The position numbers and the translations under genes are program-made. Source: CAZXEU01 sp965207385 (GTDB lineage Bacteria; Bacteroidota; Rhodothermia; Rhodothermales; Bin80). Taken from it: DNA of 64,000 bases. The stretch lies in contig CBDBLZ010000021.1 in the NCBI GenBank assembly GCA_965207385.1, positions 1,302,001 through 1,366,000 on the forward strand. Direction: 5' to 3'. This document shows, piece by piece, positions 53,906 to 63,246 of this stretch. Below the pieces are notes generated by a model. The model worked only from the letters and a program-made list of their open reading frames with translations, was not told the DNA's origin and searched no databases. The first letter of the stretch is position 1. Each line of letters starts with the position of its first letter.

Positions 53906-55483
53906 ATGGCCTTCATTCGCGCGCGCGCTGCACTCTCCGTGATTGCCGCACTGGCGGTGCTTGCCGGCGCGGTGTACGTACTCATGTCGCGGGACTACGT
54001 GGTAGCGCACGCACAGAGCGTGCGCATCCATGCACGGGACTTCGCCGAGCACTACGGCGATTATCTGCGGCGCACCGGTGTGCAGGATACGCCTGCACTG
54101 CGGCGGCAGTTCGCGCGCGACATGACCGCTTCGCGCCTCCTAGTGCTAAGGGCGCGCCTGGCCGGCATCGACGAAGAGGGCCGCTATATTGCCCGGGAGC
54201 ATAGGCTGGGAAGAGCCCTGCTGATTGATGCATACCTGCACAGGGCGGTTTGGGATACCGTGGCGGCAACCGAGGCCGAGGTGCGGTCCATGTATGTTCG
54301 GTCCCGCTCCGAGGTAACGGCGCGGCACCTGTATGCCGGATCCCTGGAGGAGGCTGGCGCCCTGCGCGAGCGGTTGCTCGCAGGTGAAACCTTCGAGGAG
54401 CTCGCGAAGGAGGTGTTTCGGGATCCCGGGCTGCGGGAGACCGGCGGCTTCCTGGGCACGTTCTCCTTCGACGAGATGGACGCGGCGCTGGAGGATGCCG
54501 CCTTTACGCTGGAGGTAGGCGAAGTCTCCGAACCCATTCGCACCGCGCAGGGTTACTCCGTAGTGCGCGTCGAGGACCGCTTTATCCATCCGCTTATCAC
54601 GGAGCAGGAATTTGCTGCGCGGCGTCCGCAGCTTGAAGCGTACGTGCTCGGACGCAAACGCCAGCTTGCCCGGCGGCAGCTGGCTTACCAGATTCTTGAA
54701 ACGAGTGCCGTCGAGTTTGAGGAGGCCTCGGTCGCCGCCCTGGCCGGGCAGATCGATGGCAGCCGCGTGCTCGATCAAGAGGGTTTGCGTGACCTCCTGG
54801 GTCAGCCGCTGGTGAGATTCGGCCCGCCGGCTGAAAGCTCGGTCTGGACGGTGGCGGAGTTTCGCGAGAGGGCTGGCAGGATTGAGGCACACCGGCGTGC
54901 CCTCGTTCGCAGCCGGGGTGACCTTGTCGATTTCGTCAGCGGCCTCGTAATAAATGAAATTCTCGTGGAACGGGCCAAAGCCATGCGGCTGGACCGCGGA
55001 TCTGACTTCCACAAGGCCTTGACGGAAGCGCTGGATGAATATATTCTTGACGAAGTTCACCAGGACCTGAACGCGGTACCGGATGTCGCCGAGGACTCCA
55101 TTCGGGCATACTTTGACAGTGCACCTCCACTGGAATTCATGAATCCGGCGGCAGTATTCGTAGACGTGGCAGAGGCAGAGGGTGACCGTGCGTGGTCCGG
55201 ATTCGCCTCCCGGCGCGAACTGGGTCCGTGGGCGGATGCCGTGCTTGCTGCCTCGGAAGGAGATACGCTGGGGCCGCTTGAATCGCCCGCTGGTGCCTTT
55301 TGGGTGCGTGTGGGCCGTTCGCGCCCGGCGGCAGGCATGTCCTATGAGGAAGCTCGTCCACTGATCGCCAACATGCTGCGCGCGGAGCGTGCAGAGGCCC
55401 GCCAGCGCGAAGTCTACCGGATGCTGGAAGCGCGATTTGATATCCAGATCGACGGCAGTCGCCTGATGGAGGTGCAGCTGTGA
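53906..55483 (+). CDS. Parvulin-type peptidyl-prolyl isomerase (SurA/PpiC-like), membrane-anchored
   Basis: A 525-residue protein with one N-terminal helix (about 8-28) and a periplasmic body. The PpiC domain (about 130-225) contains TARHLYAGSLEEAGALRERL, ETFEELAKEVFRDPG, GGFLGTF and the strand EPIRTAQGYSVVRVEDR, which define a parvulin fold. A second, weaker helical SurA-like part follows. It would help fold outer-membrane or secreted proteins. It overlaps the TonB-receptor start by four bases (GTGA), which points to a chaperone role for that receptor and its partners. Confidence 0.87.
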   Translation: MAFIRARAALSVIAALAVLAGAVYVLMSRDYVVAHAQSVRIHARDFAEHYGDYLRRTGVQDTPALRRQFARDMTASRLLVLRARLAGIDEEGRYIAREHRLGRALLIDAYLHRAVWDTVAATEAEVRSMYVRSRSEVTARHLYAGSLEEAGALRERLLAGETFEELAKEVFRDPGLRETGGFLGTFSFDEMDAALEDAAFTLEVGEVSEPIRTAQGYSVVRVEDRFIHPLITEQEFAARRPQLEAYVLGRKRQLARRQLAYQILETSAVEFEEASVAALAGQIDGSRVLDQEGLRDLLGQPLVRFGPPAESSVWTVAEFRERAGRIEAHRRALVRSRGDLVDFVSGLVINEILVERAKAMRLDRGSDFHKALTEALDEYILDEVHQDLNAVPDVAEDSIRAYFDSAPPLEFMNPAAVFVDVAEAEGDRAWSGFASRRELGPWADAVLAASEGDTLGPLESPAGAFWVRVGRSRPAAGMSYEEARPLIANMLRAERAEARQREVYRMLEARFDIQIDGSRLMEVQL

Positions 55484-58314
55484 AGCACTGGGCTCTGGCG
55501 CTTGTTTCTGCGCTCTTTTGCGCACAGGCCGCTCTTGCCCAGACCACGGGCAAGATCGCCGGCATGGTTACGGATGCGGCCACAGGCGAGTCGCTTCCCG
55601 GTGTCAATATCCTGATCGAGGGCACGCAGCAGGGCACGGTGACGGACCAGGAGGGCCGCTTTGTCATCATCGGCGTGCGGCCGGGGACGTATGCCGTGGC
55701 CGCGTCCTTCATCGGCTTTGCCACGCAGCGCAGTGAAGGCGTAAGGGTCAGCGTGGATTTGACCACGGAGATCAACTTCATGCTGCGCGAGCAGGTCTTC
55801 GAAGGCGAGGAGATCGTGGTGACGGCGGAGGCGGTTCGCGTGCGCAAGGACGTCACCAGCAGCGAGGCCCGGGTAACGGCGGAGACCATCGACCGTTTGC
55901 CTGTCCAGGAGCTGGGTCAGATCCTTAACGTGCAGGCGGGTGTCACGGAGCGCGGCGGATTTCATATTCGCGGCGGACGCAGCAGCGAAATCGTGACCAT
56001 GGTGGACGGCGTGCCGGTCACGGACACGTTTGACGGCAGCACGGCCCTGCAGCTGGAAAACGATGGCATAGAGGAGCTGCAGGTCATCTCCGGGACGTTC
56101 AATGCCGAGTACGGCAATGCCATGTCCGGCGTGATCAACGTTGTGAGCAAGGAGGGCAGGCGGGACCGCATCGGTGGCTCATTGGAGGTCTATGGCGGCT
56201 CCTACGTCGTACCGGGAACGGGAGGCCAGGAGCTTCTCCTAGGCACAGACCAGGACGAGTTCACCAGCACCGGGGGATTTCCCTATGACGAGGTCGACGT
56301 GTACTCTTATCTGCCCTTGCAACCGCTGCACTACCGCAATGCGAGCGGCTCGTTGGAAGGACCGGTAGTCACCGACCGCGTGACCTTCTTTGCGACCGGC
56401 CGCTACTTCAGCAACGACGGCTGGCTCTACGGCGCCAACCTGTACAATACCGACGGCACGTACGGCGACTCGTCGCTGGTTGCCATGAATGCCTGGGAAA
56501 AGTTCAGCTGGCAGACGAATGTGCGTATCCAGGTAACAGAGCGCGCCTTCGTAAATCTCATAGGACTCGGCTCCCGCACCAAGGGCGGCGCCGGCGGCTA
56601 CCAGTTCTACCGGTGGAATCCGGGCGGCGTGAGCAACAGCCGGGACAACGGGACGGACACGAAGATCAAGTTCACCCACCTGCTGAGCAACAAGACGTTC
56701 TATACGCTGAATGTGGCGTCGTTTGTCAAGTCGGCAGATCGGCGCCGGTTTGATGATTTGATGAATGCGGCCTACAATGATTTCCTGCTGAGTCCGCCCG
56801 ACTCGGTAGAAGTGCTGCCTGGCATCTATGAGCAGGTCCGGGCGGGAAGCAACCGGTTTGCGCGCGGCGGCATGGATCTCAGCCGCTTCAACCGGCGCAC
56901 GCGGAGCTATTTCGTGAAAGGGGACCTGACGAGCCAGCTAACCCGCTACCATTTGGTCAAGACCGGATTCGAGGCGAGGCTCGACCGGCTCTCCTTTGAG
57001 GAATTCGACATCATTCCCGCCACATCGCAGACTGGCCAGGTGCTGGAACCGTTCGTCCCCGCGGCGCCCGTCCGGGAGTCATTCCGCTTTCGCAGCTTCG
57101 AGGACGTGGAGCCGCTCACCCTCAGCGCCTACGTGCAGGACAAGATCGAATACGAAAATTTCATCGTCAATGCTGGTCTGCGACTGGACTATTTCGACTC
57201 CCGGGCGAGTGTGCCCGCCGATCCGGAAGATCCCAACATTTACAGCCCTCTGAAGAAGATCAACATCTTTCGCGACACCAACGGCGACGGCATCATCACC
57301 GACGACGAGGAAACCGCCGCCAACGAAATCAGCGTTGCTGAGCGCGAGGCCTACTGGTGGGCTGATACCGATGGCAAGCTGCAGTTTTCTCCGCGGCTCG
57401 GCGTGGCCTATCCGGTGACGGAAGAGGGCGTAATTCACTTTTCGTGGGGCCATTTTCTGCAGATTCCCACGCTTAATCGCCTCTTCGAGAACTTCGGATA
57501 CAAGATTCCCCGTCAGTCCGGGCAGTACGGCCCCTTTGGCAATCCAGATCTGGAGGCGCAGCGCACGGTCATGTACGAAGTGGGCATCAAGCAGGGGCTC
57601 GGCCCAGTGGTCGCGAGCGTCATTGCATACAACAGGGATGTGCGGAGCTGGGTAAGCACGTCCCGTCTGATCGAGACCGAATTGCCGGGCGTAACCTACG
57701 TCGTCTATGCCAACCGCGACTACGCGAACACGCGAGGGATGACCGTCTCCGTTTCCCGGAGCTACATGGACGGCTACGGATTTGAGCTCAACTACACCTA
57801 CCAGGTCGTGGAAGGCTCCAATTCCGACCCGACAGAGGAATTCTTTGCGGCGGCCAATCAGCAGGAGCCCCGCCTGGCAGTGCTTCCGCTTGGATGGGAT
57901 CAGCGACACAAGGTGGCCGGCGCCTTCTTTGTGGGCGGCCGAAACTGGGGGGCGTCGCTATTGGCTGTCTGGGGCGCTGGTTTCCCCTATACGCCGAGTT
58001 TCGAGGAAGCCGCGCTCGCAGGCAGTGACGTCCGGCCCGAATTCCCGACCAATGCCCGCAGGCAGCCGGCATCCTTCCAGGTGGATGTGGATGCCTTCCG
58101 CGAGTTTGCGCTTGGCCCGGTGCGTCCGCGCATCTTCCTACAGATATATAACGTGCTCGACCGGCGCAACGCGGTCAGCGTTTATGCCGATACCGGACTT
58201 CCCGGCATCACATTCAATGCGCCGCTCAATTCGGCCGATGCCGGCTATTTCACGCGCCCCAACTTCTACACGGAGCCAAGGCGCATTCATGTGGGGCTGC
58301 GACTGCGATTCTAG
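55480..58314 (+). CDS. TonB-dependent receptor with carboxypeptidase-regulatory-like N-domain
   Basis: A 944-residue outer-membrane protein (GTG start) with a signal peptide ending ALAQ. Residues ~22-105 form a CarboxypepD_reg-like domain (GKIAGMVTDAATGESLPGVNILI), then a plug domain with VDGVPVTDTFDG and FNAEYGNAMSGVINVVSKEG (about 160-230). The beta-barrel ends in the aromatic IHVGLRLRF. It would take up or sense a large ligand with TonB energy; no SusD-like partner is seen, so a SusCD polysaccharide system is not supported. It is followed four bases later by the large secreted protein gene. Confidence 0.93.
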   Translation: MKHWALALVSALFCAQAALAQTTGKIAGMVTDAATGESLPGVNILIEGTQQGTVTDQEGRFVIIGVRPGTYAVAASFIGFATQRSEGVRVSVDLTTEINFMLREQVFEGEEIVVTAEAVRVRKDVTSSEARVTAETIDRLPVQELGQILNVQAGVTERGGFHIRGGRSSEIVTMVDGVPVTDTFDGSTALQLENDGIEELQVISGTFNAEYGNAMSGVINVVSKEGRRDRIGGSLEVYGGSYVVPGTGGQELLLGTDQDEFTSTGGFPYDEVDVYSYLPLQPLHYRNASGSLEGPVVTDRVTFFATGRYFSNDGWLYGANLYNTDGTYGDSSLVAMNAWEKFSWQTNVRIQVTERAFVNLIGLGSRTKGGAGGYQFYRWNPGGVSNSRDNGTDTKIKFTHLLSNKTFYTLNVASFVKSADRRRFDDLMNAAYNDFLLSPPDSVEVLPGIYEQVRAGSNRFARGGMDLSRFNRRTRSYFVKGDLTSQLTRYHLVKTGFEARLDRLSFEEFDIIPATSQTGQVLEPFVPAAPVRESFRFRSFEDVEPLTLSAYVQDKIEYENFIVNAGLRLDYFDSRASVPADPEDPNIYSPLKKINIFRDTNGDGIITDDEETAANEISVAEREAYWWADTDGKLQFSPRLGVAYPVTEEGVIHFSWGHFLQIPTLNRLFENFGYKIPRQSGQYGPFGNPDLEAQRTVMYEVGIKQGLGPVVASVIAYNRDVRSWVSTSRLIETELPGVTYVVYANRDYANTRGMTVSVSRSYMDGYGFELNYTYQVVEGSNSDPTEEFFAAANQQEPRLAVLPLGWDQRHKVAGAFFVGGRNWGASLLAVWGAGFPYTPSFEEAALAGSDVRPEFPTNARRQPASFQVDVDAFREFALGPVRPRIFLQIYNVLDRRNAVSVYADTGLPGITFNAPLNSADAGYFTRPNFYTEPRRIHVGLRLRF

Positions 58315-58318
58315 CGTG

Positions 58319-61300
58319 ATGAAAGCGAAGTTGAGACATGCGGCCTTTGCCCTGGCAGCGTTTACGATCGCTCCTGCGGCGTATGGGCAGGGCTTTATCG
58401 ATCGCAACCATGTGCCGAGCCTCGAGCGCACGGACCCGCTGGAACGGCGTCGCGACGACATTGACGGAAACAATGTCCGCGCCACAATCACAAACTGGAA
58501 CCAGACGGCGGAGTCGGGCAATCCGGCCGATTTTGACTACGAATGGCCGAAGAATACCAATCGCAGGTACGTGGCGCTGACGCAGCTTTGGGTGGGAGCG
58601 GAAACGGTCGCCAATATGGGGCCGGATGCCGGCCAGCCTGTGTGGCTCTTCGACGTAGCGGATTTTCGGAGCAACACGGCCGGCGGCAATACGTCGTGGA
58701 CGTTTGAGCCCATCGGGGGCTATGTCAACCCGGCGGGCAGCGAATTCGGCATTGCCCAGAGCGACGAGCGCAGCAGCTGGCCGCCGGACTGGCCCGACAA
58801 GCGCAGCGACGTGCTTGATCCGGGATGGCCCGGCTCCTGGAACGGCTTTTTCGGCAAGGACATATTCAATGCGGACCAGGAGTTCTTCTACAAGGCCGGA
58901 GACGACCAGTACGACCGTTTTCGCGGGACGTACCAGCCGGATGCCACGGATCCTGGCCGGTACGGACTGGGACTCGTGATCAGCACGCGCATCATGGCGT
59001 GGGCACAAATCCTGGTCGACGATGTCGTTTTCCTGATCCACGGCGTCAAGAATGACGGGACGGAGGATCTGGGCAAGGTCGGGATTTCGGTGTGGCTCGC
59101 GGACTGCGTGGCCGGAGACTGCGGTGACGACGTCATCTTCTTCGACCTTCTAGAGGACGTGGCATTCATGACCGACGAAGACGGCGTTGGCGACCAGAAC
59201 TTTGGCAGTGATCCGGCCGGACAGGTCGCCATTGCCTTCCTGGAGACCCCGGGCAATGCCGTCGACCGCATTGACAATGACGGTGATGGCAGCGTTTCGG
59301 ATGCGTGCGTCGAGCTGCGCGGCGAGTGCAACAGTCCCGTCATACCCGAGGCGTTTCTGGTGGGCGAGGATCCGGTCAACGGAATTGATGACAACGGCAA
59401 CGGACTCGTCGACGAAAACCAGACACACGTGCCCTTCGAGGACCAGCTGGGCGTGGGCTTTGCGGATTACCTGGACAATGACTTGGACGGGGAATCAGGC
59501 AGTCCGCTTGTCACGGACGAGATGGTCGCGGCGGCAGCGGGTGACGTTTGGAACCGCTGGCCCCCGGACGCCAGCCTCGGGGTGCATTTGCTCGCGGTGG
59601 ACACCGATGACGTCGGCGTGCCGTTTCGCGACAACATTGACAACGATGATTCGCACGTGTCTCCGTCCTCCGCCTACCCCTACCTGTCGGAGCCCGGCTC
59701 GCCCACGGTTACGGAAGACATGGTGCGCGAGGCGGCCAGCGATGCCTACCGGCGGTACGTCGTGCCGAATTCGGGCGTCGTGCTCTACGACGTGGGCACG
59801 GAGGACGTCGGCAAGGCTTATGCCGACGGCCTGGACAACGACCTCGACGGGGCCGTCGACGAAGGCATTGACGAGGGTTTCGATGAAATGATCGACGAGA
59901 GCCGGGCCGACGGCATCGACAACGACGGGGACTGGAACGTACTGCAAAACGATACGGGGCTCGACGGCGTGCCGTTCAGCGGCGATCTCGGTGACGGCGA
60001 CGGGCAGCCTACAAGCGGGGTCGGTACCGACTTCCCCGGCGAAAAGAACATCGATGCTACCGACGTCTCTGAATCCGACCAGATTGGCATCACGAACGTG
60101 CAGCTGTTCGGGGCCTTTACCCTGGGCCTCGGATCCTCCTCAGATCGGTACCTCTTTTTCAATTTCCTGCGACCGGGTGACTTCGATACCGAAAAGCCCG
60201 ATCCGGGGGACAATGACCTGGTGGTGTCCAGCGGCCTCTTCCCGCTCAAGGCGGGGCAGACGGAGCGCATCTCCCTGTCGGTCCAGCTGGGCATCGGAGA
60301 GGAGGAAGTCCTTGAGGCGCGTGACAATGCCCTGGATGCCTACCAGGAGGACTACCAGTTTGCCCAGGCGCCGATTACGCCTACCGTCACGGCGGTGCCC
60401 GGCGACGGCCGCGTAACCCTGTACTGGGACAGCATTGCCGAAGAGTCGGACGACGAATTCCTGCGCAGCATCGGGCTCCCTTCGCGGGACTTCGAGGGAT
60501 ACCGCGTCTATCGCGCGACGGATCCGGCATTTCTGGATGCGCTGGTGATTACGGACGGCCGCGGCAATCTGACCTTTCGCAAGCCCATCGCGCAATTTGA
60601 CCGGATTGACGGAGTGGGTGGATATCACCCGGTGTCCGTAAACGGTGTCAGCTTTTACCTGGGAGATGACCGGCGCAGCGAAGGAGAAGGGGTGGACGGC
60701 CTGGCCCATTCTTTCGTCGATTCCACGGTCACCAACGGCATTCAGTATTTCTACGCCGTGACGGCCTATGACTTCGGGGCCCCAAGCGCGAACATATCTC
60801 CCACCGAGACGCCGATTCGTATCCGCAGGGCCGCGGACGGCACAATTGAGACCGGCCTCAACGTGGTTGCGATAACACCCGCTGCGCCGGTTTCCGGATA
60901 CCGGGAGGCCGAACTCGAGTCCGTGGACGGCTTCCTGCCGCGCGTGCGCGGCTCCACCTCAAGCCGCATCGCCTACGAAATCGTGGATCCTCGCGCCATC
61001 CGGGACGGCGCGCGCTTCCGCATTACATTCGAGGATACCCTCATCGTGGGATCCCGCATAGTCCCCGACACGCTTACCACCAGGAATTTTACGCTTGTCG
61101 ACCTGGATGCCGGCCGCACGCTGCTCTCACGCTCCGAAGCCTTTCGCGCTGGCCGGGAGTTTCCGCTTCTTGACGAGTTCGGCGAGGCCCTGGGGTTCAG
61201 GCTGCAATTCTATCCCGAGCGATTTGTGCAGGTCAATACGGCCGAGACTTCCTGGAACAATGAATCTGTCTACCCGATCGCGCTCGGTCCCTACAACTCA

Positions 61301-62134
61301 CCCGGGTTTGTGCGCGGGCTGCGCAATCCTGCCGACTACCGGATCGAGGTCGTAGGCCCGGCAGAAGGGCGTTCCACGCGGATGCAGGTCACGATCCGCA
61401 AGTTCCTGCCGGAGCGGCCCACCAATGTCAGGGTGTACAGGCTGGAGCCGGACGGACAGGGCGGCAGGCGCGAAGTCGAGGTCGAGTACGGATTCTGGGA
61501 CTTGACCGGGGACGATTTCACCAGCGACCAGAGCACAACGCCGGCGACATTCTCGGCCGATCCATCCATCCGCGAGAGCGATCTGATCATCCTCAGGGAG
61601 CCGAAGGTCGGGGGCGCGGCAGATGAATTGACCATTACGTGGCGCATCGGCCTGAACTTCGTGTTTCAGGAGAGTGCCAATCCGCAGCAGGGCGATGTAG
61701 CCACGATCGTGACCCGGAAGCCGTTTCTATCCACGGATGTCTTCGAATTCACGTCCCGTGCGCCCGAGGCCGATCCGGCCAGTCCGGACTCTCTTCTGGC
61801 CCGCATTCGGGTGGTTCCCAATCCGTACGTGGCCACCAACCGCTTCGAGGGGCTGAACGCCTTTTCGACCGGCCGCGGCCCGCGCGTGATTCGGTTCGTC
61901 AACCTTCCGCCGCAGTGTACTATCAGGATCTTCTCGGTGGACGGGCGCCAGATCAGGCGCCTGGAGCACAACATGGGATCCAACGAACTTGACGCGGCCC
62001 GGCTCATGAACGGCTCGCTCGTCTGGGACCTGATGAGCGAAGATGCGCTGACGGTATCGTACGGCGTATACCTTTACCATGTGGAGGCGCCTGGCCTGGG
62101 AGAGATTTCCGGGACGTTTGCCATTATCAAGTAA
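58319..62134 (+). CDS. Large secreted protein with Asp-rich calcium-type repeats and sorting-domain-like C-terminus
   Basis: A 1,271-residue protein from ATG 58319 with a signal peptide (ends AAYGQ). The middle (about 320-590) is strewn with DNDGDGS, DDNGNG, DNDLDGE and DNDLDGAVDE segments, which look like calcium-binding type-3/EF-loop repeats. A fibronectin III-like region follows (TVTAVPGDGRVTLYW, about 690). The end has VVPNPYVATNRFEG and IRIFSVDGRQIRRLEH, then GVYLYHVEA, close to type IX secretion C-terminal domains. Function unknown; the position after a TonB receptor and before a PorV-like gene suggests an outer-surface complex. Confidence 0.88.
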   Translation: MKAKLRHAAFALAAFTIAPAAYGQGFIDRNHVPSLERTDPLERRRDDIDGNNVRATITNWNQTAESGNPADFDYEWPKNTNRRYVALTQLWVGAETVANMGPDAGQPVWLFDVADFRSNTAGGNTSWTFEPIGGYVNPAGSEFGIAQSDERSSWPPDWPDKRSDVLDPGWPGSWNGFFGKDIFNADQEFFYKAGDDQYDRFRGTYQPDATDPGRYGLGLVISTRIMAWAQILVDDVVFLIHGVKNDGTEDLGKVGISVWLADCVAGDCGDDVIFFDLLEDVAFMTDEDGVGDQNFGSDPAGQVAIAFLETPGNAVDRIDNDGDGSVSDACVELRGECNSPVIPEAFLVGEDPVNGIDDNGNGLVDENQTHVPFEDQLGVGFADYLDNDLDGESGSPLVTDEMVAAAAGDVWNRWPPDASLGVHLLAVDTDDVGVPFRDNIDNDDSHVSPSSAYPYLSEPGSPTVTEDMVREAASDAYRRYVVPNSGVVLYDVGTEDVGKAYADGLDNDLDGAVDEGIDEGFDEMIDESRADGIDNDGDWNVLQNDTGLDGVPFSGDLGDGDGQPTSGVGTDFPGEKNIDATDVSESDQIGITNVQLFGAFTLGLGSSSDRYLFFNFLRPGDFDTEKPDPGDNDLVVSSGLFPLKAGQTERISLSVQLGIGEEEVLEARDNALDAYQEDYQFAQAPITPTVTAVPGDGRVTLYWDSIAEESDDEFLRSIGLPSRDFEGYRVYRATDPAFLDALVITDGRGNLTFRKPIAQFDRIDGVGGYHPVSVNGVSFYLGDDRRSEGEGVDGLAHSFVDSTVTNGIQYFYAVTAYDFGAPSANISPTETPIRIRRAADGTIETGLNVVAITPAAPVSGYREAELESVDGFLPRVRGSTSSRIAYEIVDPRAIRDGARFRITFEDTLIVGSRIVPDTLTTRNFTLVDLDAGRTLLSRSEAFRAGREFPLLDEFGEALGFRLQFYPERFVQVNTAETSWNNESVYPIALGPYNSPGFVRGLRNPADYRIEVVGPAEGRSTRMQVTIRKFLPERPTNVRVYRLEPDGQGGRREVEVEYGFWDLTGDDFTSDQSTTPATFSADPSIRESDLIILREPKVGGAADELTITWRIGLNFVFQESANPQQGDVATIVTRKPFLSTDVFEFTSRAPEADPASPDSLLARIRVVPNPYVATNRFEGLNAFSTGRGPRVIRFVNLPPQCTIRIFSVDGRQIRRLEHNMGSNELDAARLMNGSLVWDLMSEDALTVSYGVYLYHVEAPGLGEISGTFAIIK

Positions 62135-62135
62135 G

Positions 62136-63179
62136 ATGACTCGCCCTGCAGCCGTGCTATTTGCGTGTGCCCTGGTGCTGGCGGCCGGCGACCGGAGCAC
62201 CCTCGCGCAGTTTGCTGCGGAGACCAGGGACGTGTCGCGCGGCGGCACAACGGCTGCCATGTTTCTGGCAATTCCGGTGGGGGCGCGTGCCACGTCCATG
62301 GGAAGCGCCTTTGCTGCCAGCGCGGATGATGCCACGGCCATGTACTGGAATCCGGCAGGACTGGGGCACGTGCAGTCCGCGACCGTGACCGCCGAATACG
62401 CGGCATGGCTTGCCGGCATTGCCTTTAACTATGTGGCGGCGGCGCTGCCAACGCGCCTCGGCACGGTGGGCATTTCCGTAACCGGGCTTCAGACGCCGGA
62501 CATGCTGGTTACCACCGTCCAGGACCAGAACGGCACGGGGGAGACATTTGACGCCGCCAGCTACGCTGTTGGTCTTACCTTCGGGCGCGCCGCAACCGAG
62601 CGCTTCGCCTTCGGAATATCCGTCAAGGCCATCTCGGAGCGCATCTGGCATTCCACCGCCACGGGATATGCCGTCGATGCGGGTACGGTCTTCGAGACAC
62701 CCTTTCGCGGCATTCGCCTAGGCGCGGCCCTGACCAATTTCGGCACCAAGATGCGCATCGGCGGAGAAGACCTGCTGGTAGTAGCGGACCTCGATCCGAC
62801 CACTCGCGGCAACAACCAGAGCAATTCCGCCGCCTTCCGCACCGACGCGTTCGATCTGCCGCTTACCATGCGCATTGGCCTTGCCGGAGAGGCCTTCGAA
62901 AGCAGCGTGACGCGCCTTACCCTAGCGGTCGATGTGCTAAGCCCGAATAGCAGCGACCAGTACGTGAATGTCGGAGCCGAAATAGGCCTACTGGGCGATC
63001 TGCTTCAGATAAGAGGCGGACTAAGCGAGCTGTTCCTGTCCGAGAGCGTGCGCTCTTTTGCCGTGGGCGCGGGACTGAGGCATGATTTTGGTCCGGCCGG
63101 CTTTGCGGCGGACTATGCCTTCGAGGCGCAGCAGTACTTCGGCGGTGTAAACCGCATTACCCTTGCCGTGAATTTTTAG
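62136..63179 (+). CDS. PorV/PorQ-family outer-membrane protein
   Basis: A 347-residue protein from ATG 62136 (an in-frame ATG at 62079 lies inside the previous gene). After a signal peptide, AAMFLAIPVGARATSMGSAFA and ATAMYWNPAGLG are the hallmark motifs of the PorV/UPF0164 family, FadL-like barrels that serve as type IX secretion shuttles or partners. The protein ends in VNRITLAVNF with the terminal aromatic residue of an outer-membrane barrel. It begins one base after the large secreted protein gene, so the two are translated from the same transcript. Confidence 0.92.
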   Translation: MTRPAAVLFACALVLAAGDRSTLAQFAAETRDVSRGGTTAAMFLAIPVGARATSMGSAFAASADDATAMYWNPAGLGHVQSATVTAEYAAWLAGIAFNYVAAALPTRLGTVGISVTGLQTPDMLVTTVQDQNGTGETFDAASYAVGLTFGRAATERFAFGISVKAISERIWHSTATGYAVDAGTVFETPFRGIRLGAALTNFGTKMRIGGEDLLVVADLDPTTRGNNQSNSAAFRTDAFDLPLTMRIGLAGEAFESSVTRLTLAVDVLSPNSSDQYVNVGAEIGLLGDLLQIRGGLSELFLSESVRSFAVGAGLRHDFGPAGFAADYAFEAQQYFGGVNRITLAVNF

Positions 63180-63246
63180 GCAATGGCCCATACTGTTGTC
63201 GAGCGATTGTTATTATTGCCCCGATTAGGCAATTCCACATAAGCTC

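Noticed and set aside
54146..55525. A 459-codon open frame antisense to the parvulin gene
   Set aside because: It overlaps a complete, motif-bearing PPIase and the TonB-receptor start on the other strand.
57782..62134. A 1,450-residue reading of the large secreted protein
   Set aside because: The first 179 residues overlap the TonB-receptor gene in another frame; the ATG at 58319 is followed by a proper signal peptide.
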